The notes under the pieces were generated by a model. The model had not been told where the DNA came from and made no database searches. It saw only the letters and a list, made by a program, of their open reading frames with translations. Source: Gammaproteobacteria bacterium (GTDB lineage: Bacteria; Pseudomonadota; Gammaproteobacteria; Pseudomonadales; Halieaceae). Taken from it: a DNA stretch of 48,622 nucleotides. Shown piece after piece: positions 9,591-20,428 of this stretch. Numbering within the stretch: position 1 is the first letter of the stretch; each line of letters opens with the position of its first letter. Location of the stretch: contig JAUHYL010000026.1 in NCBI GenBank assembly GCA_030426545.1, positions 1 through 48,622 on the forward strand, in the 5' to 3' direction. The position numbers were made by a program, and so were the translations under genes.

Positions 9591-10112
9591 ATGCCGAAGA
9601 AAACGCTAAAATTGATAGTGCCCAGCGCCGCGAGAATTCGCGAGATGAAGGCGTTACACGTGCTGGGCGACTGGATTTACGCGGGCAATCTCTGGCATAT
9701 CAATCGCTACTCAGCGTCCATGGCCTTTTTCGTTGGGCTATTCGTCGCGTTTATGCCGGTACCCGGGCAAATGGTTATCGCCGCCCTGCTTGCCATCTTG
9801 TTCAAGTGCAATCTGCCGCTGTCCGTTGGGCTGGTGTGGATTACCAACCCGGTGACCATGCCGGCGATCTATTTTCTCGCTTACAAGGTAGGTGCCATCC
9901 TGATCGATGTGCCGGTGCGCGAACTGCGCTTTGAACTCAGCTTCTACTGGCTGCAGCACAGCCTGTATGCCGTCTGGAAGCCTTTCCTGCTGGGCTGCAT
10001 GCTCTGTGGTTTGTTCTTTGGCTGCCTGGGTTATTTCGTTATCAGCCTGATGTGGCGCTGGCGGGTGTCCTACCATTGGCATCAGCGGAAACTGCGGCGA
10101 GCCAAACGCTAA
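9591..10112 (+). CDS. DUF2062 membrane protein
   Basis: A 173-residue protein of the DUF2062 family. A basic N terminus is followed by the conserved pattern of hydrophobic helices: SASMAFFVGLFVAFMPVPGQM near 45-65, ITNPVTMPAIYFLAYKVG near 90-110, and a last helix near 135-160 (LGCMLCGLFFGCLGYFVISLMW). The GLF..F.P.PGQM and TNPxTMxP motifs are diagnostic. The function is unknown; some fusions elsewhere join it to glycosyltransferases. The C-terminal tail is strongly basic (RWRVSYHWHQRKLRRAKR). It converges on lolE with only 23 nt between the stops and no clear terminator. Confidence 0.92.
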   Translation: MPKKTLKLIVPSAARIREMKALHVLGDWIYAGNLWHINRYSASMAFFVGLFVAFMPVPGQMVIAALLAILFKCNLPLSVGLVWITNPVTMPAIYFLAYKVGAILIDVPVRELRFELSFYWLQHSLYAVWKPFLLGCMLCGLFFGCLGYFVISLMWRWRVSYHWHQRKLRRAKR

Positions 10113-10135
10113 CCGACCCCCTCACTGGTGCTGAC

Positions 10136-11380
10136 TCAATGCTCCTGATTCAACGCAACCGCAGGTGCCAGTTTCGCCGCACGGCGAGCGGGGTAAACTG
10201 CCGCCAGCACACACATCAACATGGCAATCGAGCCTATCCACAACACGTCGGAAAGTCGCAGATCAACCGGCACAAAAGACACTGGATAGACGTCTGTATT
10301 AAGAAACTGAATGTTCAACAGCGCTTCGAGCCAGCTGACAAATCCGGGCACTGCCAGGCTGCAAAGTGCCCCGCTGACACTGCCCAGCACCACGCCCACG
10401 AGGCCGATCATGGCGCCCTGGGCTATGAATATCCACGCGACGTCAGCCCCTGAAGCGCCCAGGGAGCGCAGAATGGCAATATTGCCGCGTTTGTCCAGCA
10501 CTACCAGCACCAGCGATGACACCACGTTGAATGCCGCCACCGCTATAATCGAAAACAGCAGGATGGAGATAAGGTCGCGAGACAGCTGAATGGCTGAGTA
10601 CAGATTGCCATGGGTCATCTTCCAGTTGGTACTGTAAAAGCCACCGGGCAGGCTACTGGTTAACTCCCAGCCAATACGCTGGGCATCAAACAGATCAGTC
10701 GTTACCACCCGAAAGCCACTGATACCCCCGTCGAGCCCCGCCAACTCGGAGGCGATGGGCAGCGGCACCAGCGCCATATGCTCATCGATCTCAGTCCCGG
10801 TACGCAACACGGCCAGCAACTGAACCGATTGAAAACGCGCGCCTCGACTACTGCCCAGTTGCCGCTCGCCGGGCACCACCAGCGTCAGGCGCTCACCCGG
10901 AGCAACGCCCAAGCGCTCTGCAAGGATGGCACCCAGTACAAGTCCGTCGGGTTGCTCGCTGAAGGCCTGGCGCTGCGCAGGTTCTATTCCGGACAGCAGG
11001 CGCTCAAGGGCGGGCAACTGCGTTGTGTCGACGCCGACGCCCTGCGCGGTTTCAATCTGCACGCCGCGCAGTATCAGAGCATCGAAACGCGCAAACGGTG
11101 TGACCTCGCTGACCTGGGGATGAGCTTGCAAAAGCTCGAGCTGCGGATCGTAATCCACCAGCGGGAAATGTGAGTACACGGTGATGTGGGGAACAAACTC
11201 CAGGATGCGTTCGCGCATCTCCTTGTCAAACCCGTTCATCACCGAGAGCACAATAATCAGCAGCGCGATGGCGAGCACCAGCCCCAGCATGGAGAGCGAG
11301 GAAAGGAAAGTTGAAAGCTGTCCGCGCTGGCTGGGCACCGTGTAGCGCAACGCGATACGAAATCGCTCACGAAAGGTCAC
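10136..11380 (-). CDS. lolE: Lipoprotein-releasing ABC transporter permease (LolE position)
   Basis: One of two membrane subunits that extract mature outer-membrane lipoproteins from the inner membrane and hand them to LolA. The 414-residue protein has an N-terminal helix ([27 protein letters not shown]), a large periplasmic domain, and three C-terminal helices (near 270-295, 315-345 and 370-400) of the MacB/FtsX permease fold. [14 protein letters not shown] is typical of LolC/LolE. It starts with GTG 11380 in a GTGA overlap with the lolD stop. The LolE name is by order in the operon; sequence alone does not separate LolC from LolE. Confidence 0.9.
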   Translation of the reverse strand: MTFRERFRIALRYTVPSQRGQLSTFLSSLSMLGLVLAIALLIIVLSVMNGFDKEMRERILEFVPHITVYSHFPLVDYDPQLELLQAHPQVSEVTPFARFDALILRGVQIETAQGVGVDTTQLPALERLLSGIEPAQRQAFSEQPDGLVLGAILAERLGVAPGERLTLVVPGERQLGSSRGARFQSVQLLAVLRTGTEIDEHMALVPLPIASELAGLDGGISGFRVVTTDLFDAQRIGWELTSSLPGGFYSTNWKMTHGNLYSAIQLSRDLISILLFSIIAVAAFNVVSSLVLVVLDKRGNIAILRSLGASGADVAWIFIAQGAMIGLVGVVLGSVSGALCSLAVPGFVSWLEALLNIQFLNTDVYPVSFVPVDLRLSDVLWIGSIAMLMCVLAAVYPARRAAKLAPAVALNQEH

Positions 11381-12048
11381 TGCAACACGCCATCAACCAG
11401 CTCCAGCGTGCGGTGCATGCGCGCCGCGATCGCCGGGTCATGGGTTACCACGATAAAGGCGGAATTTTCTTCGCCAAGTTCGTCAATCAGGGCCAACACT
11501 GTTTCTGCCGAGCGCGGATCAAGGTTGCCGGTGGGCTCATCCATCAGCACACAATCGGGCTCCCCCACCAGCGCCCGGGCGATCGCGACCCGCTGCCGCT
11601 CTCCGCCTGACAACTGCGCTGGACGGTGCTCCAGCCGGGGCCCCATGCCGACGCGTTGCAGTAACGCTTCTGCGCGCTGCCAGGCCTCGGCGCGGGCGAT
11701 GCCGCGAATCAGCAACGGCATGGCCACGTTTTCCCTGGCATCAAATTCCGGCAGCAGATGATGAAACTGGTAGACAAAGCCCAGGCGGCGATTGCGCAGT
11801 TCACACAGGGCGCGCTCGCCCTGGCGGGACAAATCTTCACCGCACAGCACCACCCGGCCACTGCTGGGATGATCCAGCCCGCCAAGCAAATTGAGCAGGG
11901 TTGATTTGCCAGAACCGGAAGCGCCCACCACAGCGATTTTTTCACCCGCGCTGAGCGCTAGCTCGACGCCGCGCAGTACTTCGACAGAGCGACCACCGTC
12001 ATCGTAGGTGCGCCGCAGGTTATCGCAGTGCAGAACCACTTCACTCAT
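11377..12048 (-). CDS. lolD: Lipoprotein-releasing ABC transporter ATPase LolD
   Basis: LolD supplies ATP hydrolysis for lipoprotein release. I start it at ATG 12048 ([15 protein letters not shown]), which gives the usual length of 223 residues and an 8-nt overlap with lolC; an upstream in-frame start adds residues with no family match. Motifs are Walker [10 protein letters not shown] (42-50), Q-loop [10 protein letters not shown], signature [15 protein letters not shown], Walker [13 protein letters not shown] and H-loop VVTHDPAIA. Both permease genes flank it with overlapping stops and starts, so the three subunits are made together. Confidence 0.96.
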   Translation of the reverse strand: MSEVVLHCDNLRRTYDDGGRSVEVLRGVELALSAGEKIAVVGASGSGKSTLLNLLGGLDHPSSGRVVLCGEDLSRQGERALCELRNRRLGFVYQFHHLLPEFDARENVAMPLLIRGIARAEAWQRAEALLQRVGMGPRLEHRPAQLSGGERQRVAIARALVGEPDCVLMDEPTGNLDPRSAETVLALIDELGEENSAFIVVTHDPAIAARMHRTLELVDGVLQ

Positions 12049-13303
12049 AGCGCAGCACCTCTGCCGGGGCGATGCGAGCAGCTCGCCAGGCGGGATACAA
12101 GGTCGCTGCAAGGCTCAACAACAAGGAAGCACTGATCACCGCCCACACGTCACTCCAATGCAACTCTGCGGGCAACTCGCTGATAAAATACACAGCCGGG
12201 TCAAACAACTTCACGCCCAACGCGCTCTCGATACCCACCGTAATTGGGGCAATATTCAGGGCGATCAGCACGCCCAATAACGCACCGATCGACACGCCAA
12301 ACGCGGCGAGACTCAAGCCGTGAGCGACGAAAATGGCCATGATGCCGCCGGGACGCGCTCCCATGGTGCGCAGAACAGCGATATCGCGCCGCTTTTCGCT
12401 GACTGACATGACCAGCGTAGAGACAATGTTGAACGCGGCGACCGCTACCACGCTGAGCAAGAGCAGGCTAACCATTAGCTTTTCCATTTTTACGGCGCGA
12501 AACAGCGAGCCCTGGGTCTGGCTCCAGTCCTTCACCTTGTAGTGGTCCGGCAGGCCCCGGGCAATCTGCGTCATGATCTGAGGCGCGGAGTACAAATCGA
12601 CAGTCCGCAGTTGCAGGCCATCCACCGCGTCACCTGCGCCGAATAACAGCTGGCCAGTGCGCAGCGGAATATACGCCTGATAGGCGTCGGGCTGCGCGTT
12701 CACTTCAAAGGTACCGCTAACAGTGAGCCGCTTGCTGCGCGGGAAAACCCCCAGCGGTGTGACAGACAGGCGCGGCACGGTGACTTCAATCTGATCACCG
12801 GGAGTAACACCGAGCAACCGTGCCAGCGCTGCGCCCAAGACCACGTTAAACCCTTCGCCACGGAGGCTATCCAGGGCTTCATCGGACATCGCTGACGCCA
12901 CCTCCGAAACCAACACTTGTTGCTCCGGTTCAATCGCCGTCAGCACCGCACCCTGCAACATGCGCGGACTCCCCAGAATGACTTTCCTGGAGAGATAGGG
13001 CGACACCCCGGTAACGCCGGCCTCCGCGGCAAGTTGCTGCGCTAACGGTTGCCAGTCATGCAGGCCGCTATCCTGCGTCTCGACAAACCCGTGGGGCACC
13101 AGCGATAAAATGCGCCCTCGCAACTCACCGGCAAAACCGTTCATCACGGACAAGACCGCTATGAGACTGGCAACACCCAGCACCATCCCGAGCATGGAGA
13201 CCGTAGAAACGACCGAGGTAAAGCGATTGCGTTTGCGGGCAAAACTGTAGCGCCAGCCAACAAACGGGGCATAGCCGAGCAACGAGTGGGATGAGCGCGC
13301 CAT
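12041..13303 (-). CDS. lolC: Lipoprotein-releasing ABC transporter permease (LolC position)
   Basis: The second Lol permease, 420 residues, paralogous to the product of 10136-11380. It starts with [47 protein letters not shown], the classic LolC/E entry, then a periplasmic domain and three C-terminal helices ending in [20 protein letters not shown]. It is first of lolCDE and lies 9 nt downstream of nqrM, so lol transcription may partly depend on the nqr operon. No separate promoter is evident before it. Confidence 0.91.
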   Translation of the reverse strand: MARSSHSLLGYAPFVGWRYSFARKRNRFTSVVSTVSMLGMVLGVASLIAVLSVMNGFAGELRGRILSLVPHGFVETQDSGLHDWQPLAQQLAAEAGVTGVSPYLSRKVILGSPRMLQGAVLTAIEPEQQVLVSEVASAMSDEALDSLRGEGFNVVLGAALARLLGVTPGDQIEVTVPRLSVTPLGVFPRSKRLTVSGTFEVNAQPDAYQAYIPLRTGQLLFGAGDAVDGLQLRTVDLYSAPQIMTQIARGLPDHYKVKDWSQTQGSLFRAVKMEKLMVSLLLLSVVAVAAFNIVSTLVMSVSEKRRDIAVLRTMGARPGGIMAIFVAHGLSLAAFGVSIGALLGVLIALNIAPITVGIESALGVKLFDPAVYFISELPAELHWSDVWAVISASLLLSLAATLYPAWRAARIAPAEVLRYE

Positions 13304-13312
13304 ACCCGTCCG

Positions 13313-13543
13313 TCAGTCGGCGGGATAATACTGGCCGGGTTTGTCCCGACCCACAGCACCATCACGAGTTTCCTCGTCACATCGCTTTGGATCACCGCCG
13401 CAGAGTTCACAGGCGGTATCAACACCCAATGCGCCCATACCGCCGCAGGAACCCTTGATAGGCGGACGACCGGCGAGCACACCCACGGACATGCCCGCCA
13501 CCACCAGCAGGGTAACCAGAAGCGAGATCAAAAAAAGTGTCAT
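13313..13543 (-). CDS. nqrM: Na+-NQR maturation protein NqrM
   Basis: NqrM (DUF539) is a small membrane protein needed to assemble an active Na+-NQR, thought to deliver iron to the NqrD/NqrE cluster. The 76-residue product has one N-terminal helix (about 3-25) followed by RPPIKGSCGGMGALG and CELCGGDPKRC, with cysteines at 33, 45, 48 and 55. A strong GGGAGG lies 6 nt before ATG 13543. It follows apbE by 15 nt, giving nqrABCDEF-apbE-nqrM, the usual order. Identification rests on the distinctive cysteine motif and the context. Confidence 0.92.
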   Translation of the reverse strand: MTLFLISLLVTLLVVAGMSVGVLAGRPPIKGSCGGMGALGVDTACELCGGDPKRCDEETRDGAVGRDKPGQYYPAD

Positions 13544-13558
13544 GGTATGCCTCCCGGC

Positions 13559-14602
13559 TCAGGCATCGTCAGTGAGTAAGTAAGTGGCAAACGCTGCGCT
13601 GTGCTCGTGTACAAAATCATCGCCTATACGACGGATAAAATAAACCGCCAATCCCTGCTCCTGCGCTATTGCCGCTGCCGCTTCCGCGCCGAGGACCAAC
13701 AGCGCCGTGGCCCAGGCATCCGCCAACATGGCGCTGTCATGCACCACTGTGGCCGAGACGAGATCATGCGCTACCGGATAGCCGGTGCGCGGATCGATGG
13801 TGTGCGAGTAGCGCTTGCCGTCCGCCTCAAAAAAATTGCGGTAGTCGCCGGACGTCGCCACTGCCTTGTCACTGAGAGCAATGGTGACGGCTACCGCGCG
13901 CGCGGCTGCATTCGGCTGCTCAATCGCAATACGCCATAAATCGCCGCGCACGCTGAAGCCGGACAGCTTCATTTCACCACCGACTTCCACCAGATAGTCG
14001 TCTACGCCCATGGCCTCCAAAGCCTGCGCAACACGGTCTACCGCATAGCCCTTGGCCAGCGAAGAGAAATCTATGGTGACGGCTTTCGACTTCGTCAGAG
14101 CGGATTCGTTCACTCGCAGCACAAGGTGCTGCTGCCCTACATCATCCAGCAGGCTCGCGATGCGGTCAGCCTCGGGAGGCTGCGTTACCGGCTCGCCCGG
14201 GCCAAAACCCCAGGCCTCAACCAGTGGCATGACCGTAACGTCATAGGCACCCCCGGATTGCTGCCCGACCTGCAACGCTGCGCGTAACACGGTGAGAAAC
14301 GCAGTGGACAGGATAATTTCCTGCTGCACTGGCGCCGTGTTGATCGCGGTGATCTCGGAGTCTTCACGGTAAGTTGACATGGCATGCTCGACCGTCTGCA
14401 GCTCATGGTCTATGGCCTTGAACACACGCTCTTCTATCGGTGCATCCGCGGCCGGTATGTAGCTGACTTGCCAGGTGGTACCCATAATCGCGCCACGCAA
14501 CTGCACCTGCGTTCGATCATCGCCGCAGGCAGTGAGTAGCAAAAGGCAACACAGCAACCAACAAAAAAGCCACTCCCGGGAGTGGCTCTTGTGCGGCGTC
14601 AT
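13559..14602 (-). CDS. apbE: FAD:protein FMN transferase (NQR flavinylation), lipoprotein
   Basis: ApbE transfers FMN from FAD to a threonine of NqrB and NqrC in the periplasm. I choose ATG 14602, 7 nt after the nqrF stop, because it gives a proper lipoprotein signal: basic n-region MTPHKSHSREW, hydrophobic core, and lipobox LLTAC with Cys26; 347 residues. Family motifs include GTTWQVSY, SSLAKGYAVDRVA, VEVGGEMKLSG, and HTIDPRTGYPVAH with the flavin and metal site. The first codons contain a perfect hairpin followed by six T (see the entry at 14563-14587), an unusual place for a terminator-like structure. Flanking nqrF and nqrM support the role. Confidence 0.95.
   Translation of the reverse strand: MTPHKSHSREWLFCWLLCCLLLLTACGDDRTQVQLRGAIMGTTWQVSYIPAADAPIEERVFKAIDHELQTVEHAMSTYREDSEITAINTAPVQQEIILSTAFLTVLRAALQVGQQSGGAYDVTVMPLVEAWGFGPGEPVTQPPEADRIASLLDDVGQQHLVLRVNESALTKSKAVTIDFSSLAKGYAVDRVAQALEAMGVDDYLVEVGGEMKLSGFSVRGDLWRIAIEQPNAAARAVAVTIALSDKAVATSGDYRNFFEADGKRYSHTIDPRTGYPVAHDLVSATVVHDSAMLADAWATALLVLGAEAAAAIAQEQGLAVYFIRRIGDDFVHEHSAAFATYLLTDDA
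14563..14587 (-). terminator. Terminator-like hairpin within the apbE signal-peptide codons
   Basis: On the minus strand 14587-14568 reads as a perfect 20-nt palindrome, AGCCACTC-CCGG-GAGTGGCT, that is 8 bp closing a CCGG loop or 10 bp self-complementary, running directly into TTTTTT (14568-14563). It begins 22 nt after the nqrF stop codon. By form it is a good intrinsic terminator, yet it falls at codons 6-14 of apbE. Translation of apbE would hold it open, while poor initiation would let it form and end the nqr transcript. Function is inferred from sequence. Confidence 0.7.
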
Positions 14603-14609
14603 CGGGTGA

Positions 14610-15833
14610 TCATCCGCCGAAATCATCGAGAAGGATATTCTCCGGCTCCACACCCAGGTCGGTGAGCATCTGGATCACCGCGGCGTTCATCATCGGCGGG
14701 CCACACATGTAGTACTCACAATCCTCGGGCGCGGGATGATCCTTCAGATACTCTTCATACAGCACGTTGTGAATGAAGCCTGTCAGGCCGTCCCAATTGT
14801 CTTCCGGCTGTGGATCCGACAACGCCACATGCCAATCAAAGTTGTCGTTCTCCGACGCGAGTTGGTCATACTCATCCTGGTAGAACATTTCGCGCAAAGA
14901 GCGCGCACCGTACCAGAACGATATCTTGCGGTCAGAGTGAATCCGTTTCATCTGGTCGAACAGGTGCGAGCGCATGGGAGCCATTCCCGCGCCACCACCG
15001 ATAAAGATCATTTCGGCCTCGGTTTCCTTGGCAAAAAACTCGCCGAACGGGCCGTAGACGTTCACCTTGTCGCCGGGCTTCAGGTTAAATACCCAGGAGG
15101 ACATCTGGCCGGGAGGAATACCTTCGCTGCCTGGCGGCGGTGTGGCGATACGGATGTTGAATTTGACCACGCCCTTCTCTTCCGGATAGTTGGCCATGGA
15201 ATAGGCACGGATAACGGTTTCATCCACCTTGGACTCCAGGTTGAAAAAGCCGAAACGCTCCCAGTCGCCGCGGTATTCTTCCTCAATATCGAAGTCAGAA
15301 TACTTCACATGGTGTGGCGGACACTCCAACTGCACGTAACCGCCGGCACGGAAGTCGACACTCTCGCCTTCCGGCAGTCGCAGGGTCAATTCTTTAATGA
15401 AGGTCGCGACATTGGGATTGGATTCAACCGTGCATTCCCACTGTTTTACACCGAAGACCTCTTCAGGCACTTCGATTTTCATGTCCTGCTTCACCGCGGT
15501 CTGGCAACTTAACCGCCAGCCCTCCTCGGCTTCGCGGCGGGTAAAGTGGGACTCCTCGGTGGGCAACATGGCGCCGCCACCCTCTTCAATCACACACTTG
15601 CACTGCGCGCAGGTGCCGCCGCCTCCACAGGCGGAGGGCAAAAACAGTTCGGCCGAAGACAGTGTCTGTAACAGCTTGCCACCGGCTGGCACCGTGATGG
15701 TTTTTTCACCGTTGATCTCAATAGTCACATCACCACTGCTGACCAGGCGTGAGCGTGCAAGCAGGATGATCGCCACCAGTACCAGCACAATGGCCGTAAA
15801 CATGGTGACGCCGTATACAATTGTCATATCCAT
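14610..15833 (-). CDS. nqrF: Na+-translocating NADH:quinone reductase subunit F
   Basis: NqrF oxidises NADH and feeds electrons into the sodium pump. The 407-residue protein has an N-terminal membrane helix (about 5-27) and a 2Fe-2S ferredoxin domain with cysteines at 69, 75, 78 and 110 ([16 protein letters not shown]...LSC). A ferredoxin-reductase-like FAD domain ([11 protein letters not shown]) and an NADH domain ([24 protein letters not shown]) follow. It lies 15 nt after nqrE. All cofactor residues I can check are present. Confidence 0.98.
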   Translation of the reverse strand: MDMTIVYGVTMFTAIVLVLVAIILLARSRLVSSGDVTIEINGEKTITVPAGGKLLQTLSSAELFLPSACGGGGTCAQCKCVIEEGGGAMLPTEESHFTRREAEEGWRLSCQTAVKQDMKIEVPEEVFGVKQWECTVESNPNVATFIKELTLRLPEGESVDFRAGGYVQLECPPHHVKYSDFDIEEEYRGDWERFGFFNLESKVDETVIRAYSMANYPEEKGVVKFNIRIATPPPGSEGIPPGQMSSWVFNLKPGDKVNVYGPFGEFFAKETEAEMIFIGGGAGMAPMRSHLFDQMKRIHSDRKISFWYGARSLREMFYQDEYDQLASENDNFDWHVALSDPQPEDNWDGLTGFIHNVLYEEYLKDHPAPEDCEYYMCGPPMMNAAVIQMLTDLGVEPENILLDDFGG

Positions 15834-15848
15834 TTCTGTCGATCCCGC

Positions 15849-16457
15849 CTACAGATCAATGCCGCCAAAGGACATAAAGCCCAGTGACATCAAGCCCACT
15901 GTGATGAAAGTAATACCCAGGCCTCGCAGCCCCTCGGGCACGTCAGAGTATTTCATCTTCTCGCGAATGCCCGCCAGAGCGACGATGGCCAGCGCCCAAC
16001 CGACCCCGGCACCGGCGCCAAACACCACGCTTTCGGCAAAGTCATAATCGCGCTCCACCATAAAAAGTGACGCACCCAATATGGCGCAATTCACTGTAAT
16101 CAGTGGGAGGAACACACCCAGTGCGTTGTAAAGCGCGGGCACGTATTTATCCAGAAACATTTCCAGAATCTGCACGATCGCCGCAATCACGCCGATGTAG
16201 GACAGCAGACCAAGAAAACTCAGATCGAGATCGGGCAGGCCCGCCCACGCCAGCGCACCGTCCGCCAACAGGTAGTTGTAGATCAGGTTGTTCACCGGCA
16301 CCGTGATCGTCAGCACAACAACCACCGCGACACCCAGTCCGAACGCGGCCTGGATTTTTTTCGAGATCGCCAGGAATGTGCACATGCCCAGGAAAAAGGC
16401 CAGCGCCATATTCTCGACAAAGATCGAGCGTACGAAAAGGCTCAGTAGTGCTTCCAT
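15849..16457 (-). CDS. nqrE: Na+-translocating NADH:quinone reductase subunit E
   Basis: A 202-residue integral membrane subunit with six predicted helices, homologous to NqrD and RnfA. It begins [32 protein letters not shown]; the cysteine in MCTFL and the one in [12 protein letters not shown] are the conserved pair that, with NqrD, holds the intramembrane iron centre. ATG 16457 directly abuts the nqrD TAA stop. Confidence 0.98.
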   Translation of the reverse strand: MEALLSLFVRSIFVENMALAFFLGMCTFLAISKKIQAAFGLGVAVVVVLTITVPVNNLIYNYLLADGALAWAGLPDLDLSFLGLLSYIGVIAAIVQILEMFLDKYVPALYNALGVFLPLITVNCAILGASLFMVERDYDFAESVVFGAGAGVGWALAIVALAGIREKMKYSDVPEGLRGLGITFITVGLMSLGFMSFGGIDL

Positions 16458-17120
16458 TTACGCGCCCTCCCGCGCCGGTGTATGGCTTGCCATCTTGAAA
16501 TCGGGCTCTTCAACCTGCTCTTTATCGAAGCTGCGCAGGGCCCAGATAAAGAAGCCGATCAGGAAGAACGCACTGGGCGGCAACAGCAACAGGCCATTGG
16601 GGTTATACCATCCACCTTCCGTGACCAGCGGCAGAATTTCAAAACCCATCAGCTTGCCGGAACCAAACAGCTCTCGCACAACAGCGACGGCTATCAACAC
16701 CACGCTGTACCCAAGGCCATTCCCCACTCCGTCGATAAAACTCGGCAGTGGCGGATTCTTCATGGCAAATGCTTCAGCACGGCCCATGACAATACAGTTG
16801 GTGATAATCAGGCCGACAAAAACCGACAGCTGCTTGCTGATTTCGTAGGCGTAAGCCTTGAGAAATTCATCTACCACGATCACCAGGGAGGCAATAATCA
16901 CCATCTGCACGATAATGCGGATGTTGCCCGGGATATGGCGACGTATGGCGGAAACACCGAGATTTGAAAACGCGCAGACAAAGGTCAGCGCAATGCACAT
17001 CACGAGCGTCACCTTGAGGGATGAAGTGACCGCCAGCGCGCTGCAAATACCCAGGATTTGCAACGCGATCGGGTTGTTCCTGAAAATGGGCGTTGTAAGC
17101 GTCTCTTTTACCGTTTCCAT
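16458..17120 (-). CDS. nqrD: Na+-translocating NADH:quinone reductase subunit D
   Basis: A 220-residue six-helix membrane subunit, the inverted-topology partner of NqrE. Conserved [15 protein letters not shown] and [19 protein letters not shown] carry the cysteines of the shared iron site. It ends in a charged cytoplasmic tail ([12 protein letters not shown]) and is followed without a gap by nqrE. Confidence 0.98.
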   Translation of the reverse strand: METVKETLTTPIFRNNPIALQILGICSALAVTSSLKVTLVMCIALTFVCAFSNLGVSAIRRHIPGNIRIIVQMVIIASLVIVVDEFLKAYAYEISKQLSVFVGLIITNCIVMGRAEAFAMKNPPLPSFIDGVGNGLGYSVVLIAVAVVRELFGSGKLMGFEILPLVTEGGWYNPNGLLLLPPSAFFLIGFFIWALRSFDKEQVEEPDFKMASHTPAREGA

Positions 17121-17123
17121 GGA

Positions 17124-17897
17124 TCAGGCCTCCCCCGTCTTGAGATTTTCCAAAAACGGCTCAAAGCCGTTCTCACCCAGCCAGTAGCGCAACAGGTTGG
17201 ATACGCCCCGTGTTGTCAGCGTTGCGCCCGCCAGACCGTCGACTTTGTACTCTGCGTTTGCAGCAGCCGGATCAACGGTACCTTTGATCACTGCAATCTC
17301 CACATCGCCGTCGCTGTAAACCTGCTTACCCGGCCACTGCGCCTTCCAGCGCGGGTTGTCTACTTCACCGCCCAGCCCGGGTGTCTCCTTATGTTGGTAA
17401 AAACCCAGGCCCGCGATGGTGTTGGCATCGCTTTCCAGGGCGACGAAGCCGTACAACGTCCCCCAGAGGCCGTAGCCATGCACGGGCAGAATAATCTTGT
17501 CGATATCACCCTCGGCATTTCTGGCCAGGTACACAACGGCGTAATGCGCCCGGCGAAAAATCTTCGCGGGATCTTCCGCGGGCTCCAGCGCCGTGGACAT
17601 TTGCGGGTCTTTCGAAGCCTTGGCCTGGTCGTAGGCGTCCGGGTCGACAGCGTCGGAGAACTCACCGGTACGCAGATCCACCACGCGAGGCGTAATCTGC
17701 GCAAACTGCTCCTCTACGCTGGCCCCTTCCTGCAGCATCCCCGCAGCGGCAAGAATATTGCGCTTGACGTCCAACGCCTGGTTTTTCTGCTGCGCCGGCT
17801 TCAACACCACCGCCGCGGTGGACACGATGACCGAGCAGACGATGCACAGGGAGAAGGCAACGATCAAGGTCTTCTTGATACTGTCGTTACTGGACAC
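17124..17897 (-). CDS. nqrC: Na+-translocating NADH:quinone reductase subunit C
   Basis: A 257-residue subunit with one N-terminal helix (about 9-32) and a periplasmic flavin domain carrying covalent FMN. The flavinylation site is [12 protein letters not shown], with Thr226 the expected acceptor. The usual Ser/Thr three residues before this threonine is Ala223 here, a small departure from the consensus Dxx[23 protein letters not shown] and [11 protein letters not shown] are other family motifs. It overlaps nqrB by 11 nt. Confidence 0.97.
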   Translation of the reverse strand: MSSNDSIKKTLIVAFSLCIVCSVIVSTAAVVLKPAQQKNQALDVKRNILAAAGMLQEGASVEEQFAQITPRVVDLRTGEFSDAVDPDAYDQAKASKDPQMSTALEPAEDPAKIFRRAHYAVVYLARNAEGDIDKIILPVHGYGLWGTLYGFVALESDANTIAGLGFYQHKETPGLGGEVDNPRWKAQWPGKQVYSDGDVEIAVIKGTVDPAAANAEYKVDGLAGATLTTRGVSNLLRYWLGENGFEPFLENLKTGEA

Positions 17898-19086
17898 GGG
17901 CTAGCCTCCGTTTGATGTTGGCCTGAACCACGAAGTGATCCATCAGCGGAGCAAACAGGTTGGCGAACAGGATCGCCAGCATAATGCCTTCTGGAAAGGC
18001 GGGATTGACCACCCGGATAATCACCGTCATGACACCTATCAATATCCCAAACGCCCACTTGCCACCATCGGTCATGGCCGCCGATACCGGGTCGGTGGCC
18101 ATAAACACCATGCCAAAAGCAAATCCACCCGTTACAAGGTGCCAGTACCAGGGCATCGCGAAGGCCGGGTTGGTGTCGGAGCCGACCCAGTTGAGGAAGG
18201 TGGAAAAGACCGCCATGCCGATAAACACGCCAAGAATGATGCGCCAACTGGCAATGCGCGTGGCCAGCAACAGCAGCATGCCGACAAGAATGGCCAGCGT
18301 GGACGTTTCACCGATAGAGCCCGGTATCGCGCCAATAAAGGCATCCATCCAACTCCACTGCTGTTCAAGTGCCGCCATGCCCTCGGAGGCGACTACGCTG
18401 AGGGGCGTGGCGCCGGTGTGACCGTCTACCGCTACCCACACTGAATCACCCGATAGCTGCGCCGGGTAGGCGAAATACAGGAAGGCGCGTCCGGTCAATG
18501 CGGGGTTAAGGAAATTCTTGCCGGTGCCGCCAAACACCTCCTTGCCGATCACCACACCGAAACTGATTCCCATGGCCACCTGCCACAACGGAATATCGGG
18601 CGGGCAGATAAGGGCAAACAGGATGGAGGTGACAAAGAAGCCCTCATTCACCTCGTGGTTACGCTTGATGGCAAACAGGATTTCCCAGGAGATACCGACC
18701 ACAAACGTGGTGATGTAGATAGGCAGGAAAAAGACCGCGCCGTACCAAAAACAATCCCAGATGCTGCTGGCATCGTAGCCTGCCAGCAATTCGATCAGCC
18801 AGCCGCGCCAGCCCTCGACAGCGTAGCCCAGGGGCATCGCCTCGTTGGCGTTGACCCCGAGGTTGTACATGCCGTAAAACATGGCCGGGAACGTCGCCAG
18901 CCACACAGTGATCATAATGCGCTTCAGATCCACGCCGTCACGCACATGCGCGGTCGATTTGGTCACTGAATCGGGGGAATAGAAGAAGGTGTCGAACACT
19001 TCGTAGACGGCGAAATACTTCTCGAAGCGGCCGCCTTCCTGGAAGTGGTGCTCGATACCGTCGAAAAACTTACGGATAAATCCCAC
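17887..19086 (-). CDS. nqrB: Na+-translocating NADH:quinone reductase subunit B
   Basis: The large membrane subunit, 399 residues, with around ten helices; it carries covalent FMN and riboflavin and forms much of the ion path. The FMN site [10 protein letters not shown] fits the ApbE target consensus, with Thr227 the acceptor. [18 protein letters not shown] and [18 protein letters not shown] are diagnostic. It lies 4 nt after nqrA. Confidence 0.98.
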   Translation of the reverse strand: MGFIRKFFDGIEHHFQEGGRFEKYFAVYEVFDTFFYSPDSVTKSTAHVRDGVDLKRIMITVWLATFPAMFYGMYNLGVNANEAMPLGYAVEGWRGWLIELLAGYDASSIWDCFWYGAVFFLPIYITTFVVGISWEILFAIKRNHEVNEGFFVTSILFALICPPDIPLWQVAMGISFGVVIGKEVFGGTGKNFLNPALTGRAFLYFAYPAQLSGDSVWVAVDGHTGATPLSVVASEGMAALEQQWSWMDAFIGAIPGSIGETSTLAILVGMLLLLATRIASWRIILGVFIGMAVFSTFLNWVGSDTNPAFAMPWYWHLVTGGFAFGMVFMATDPVSAAMTDGGKWAFGILIGVMTVIIRVVNPAFPEGIMLAILFANLFAPLMDHFVVQANIKRRLARVQ

Positions 19087-19090
19087 TTGC

Positions 19091-20428
19091 TTAACCCTCC
19101 TTCTCGATCTGCGTCAGGTTATCCCGCAGAATGGGGCCGTACTCGTACTTGCCGGGGCAAACATAACTGCACAGTGCGAGGTCTTCCTCTTCCAACTCAA
19201 GGCAACCCAGCGACTGCGCCATTTCCGTGTCCGCAATGATCAGTGAACGCAGCAGCTGGGTGGGCAGGATATCCAGCGGCATGACGCGCTCATAACTCCC
19301 CACCGGCACCATGGCGCGCTCACTGCCATTGGTGGTCGTGGTAAGCGGCAGCGGTTTGGTGCCGAAGAAACTGGTGACGTAGATACCGAGATTGGAGTGT
19401 TTCCTGAAGCCCGGTGAAATCCAGCCCATGAACTGCCTGTCGCGCCCTTCCCGCAATACGGACACCTGATTGTGGTAACGGCCCAGATAAGCAGTCGCTC
19501 CCTGGGTGGCCCTGCCGCCGAGTACTGAACCCGAAATGATGCGATTATCGCCGCTCTTCAGTTCGCCGGCGCACAACGCCTGCAAATCAGCGCCCAGGCG
19601 GGTGCGCAACAAGCGCGGTTTTTCGACCTGGGGGCCACCCAGGGCGACCACGCGATCAGTATACAGCCGGCCGTCAAGAAACAGCCGGCCTGTGGCGATT
19701 ACGTCCTGGTAGCCGATACTCCATACCACTTTCGACAGGCTGGCGCCTTCCAGAAAGTGGATATGGGTGCCCACCAGGCCCGCCGGATGAGGCCCGCTGA
19801 ATTCCTCGACTTTAATGTTGCCGGCACTTCCGGCGGGAATGTTCGCGCCGGGCGCTTTACACACATACACGCTGCCAGCGGTCAGTTTCGCCAGCAAATC
19901 AAGCCCCAGCGAAAAGGCCTCCTCCTGACCTGCAATGACGACAGCAGGATCCGCGGCCAGTGGGTGCGTATCGATGGCGGTCACAAATATTGCGGCGGCT
20001 TCCGCGTCCAGCGCGGGGACTTTGCTGAAAGGGCGCGTGCGTAGCGCAGTCCACTGCCCGCTGGCAATCAGACTCTCGCGAATGACCGACGCTTCAGGCA
20101 ATTGACCGGGCGAGCAGGTGGGAAAGGTTTCCGCATCGTCGCCATCGATCTCGATGACCACCGACTGCAGCACGCGGCGTGCACCCCGGTTGATCGCGCT
20201 GACAACCCCACTGGCGGGCGCCGTATAACGCACGCCTTCGGTCTTCTTGTCGGTGAACAGGAGCTGCCCGAGTTTGACCCGATCGCCCTCCGCCACTTCC
20301 ATGGTGGGCTTCATGCCGACGTAGTCGAAACCAACCAGCGCAACGGCCCGCGCGGGGGCAGCGTCCTCTATCTCTTGCCGGGGAGATCCCTCGATAGGAA
20401 TGTCCAGACCCCGTTTGATTTTGATCAT
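19091..20428 (-). CDS. nqrA: Na+-translocating NADH:quinone reductase subunit A
   Basis: The soluble 445-residue subunit on the cytoplasmic side, implicated in quinone binding. It begins [16 protein letters not shown]; the barrel-sandwich segment [27 protein letters not shown] and the later [19 protein letters not shown] are typical. GGCGGA lies about 4 nt before the ATG. It is first in the nqr operon, behind a roughly 135-nt leader. No regulator gene is adjacent. Confidence 0.98.
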   Translation of the reverse strand: MIKIKRGLDIPIEGSPRQEIEDAAPARAVALVGFDYVGMKPTMEVAEGDRVKLGQLLFTDKKTEGVRYTAPASGVVSAINRGARRVLQSVVIEIDGDDAETFPTCSPGQLPEASVIRESLIASGQWTALRTRPFSKVPALDAEAAAIFVTAIDTHPLAADPAVVIAGQEEAFSLGLDLLAKLTAGSVYVCKAPGANIPAGSAGNIKVEEFSGPHPAGLVGTHIHFLEGASLSKVVWSIGYQDVIATGRLFLDGRLYTDRVVALGGPQVEKPRLLRTRLGADLQALCAGELKSGDNRIISGSVLGGRATQGATAYLGRYHNQVSVLREGRDRQFMGWISPGFRKHSNLGIYVTSFFGTKPLPLTTTTNGSERAMVPVGSYERVMPLDILPTQLLRSLIIADTEMAQSLGCLELEEEDLALCSYVCPGKYEYGPILRDNLTQIEKEG

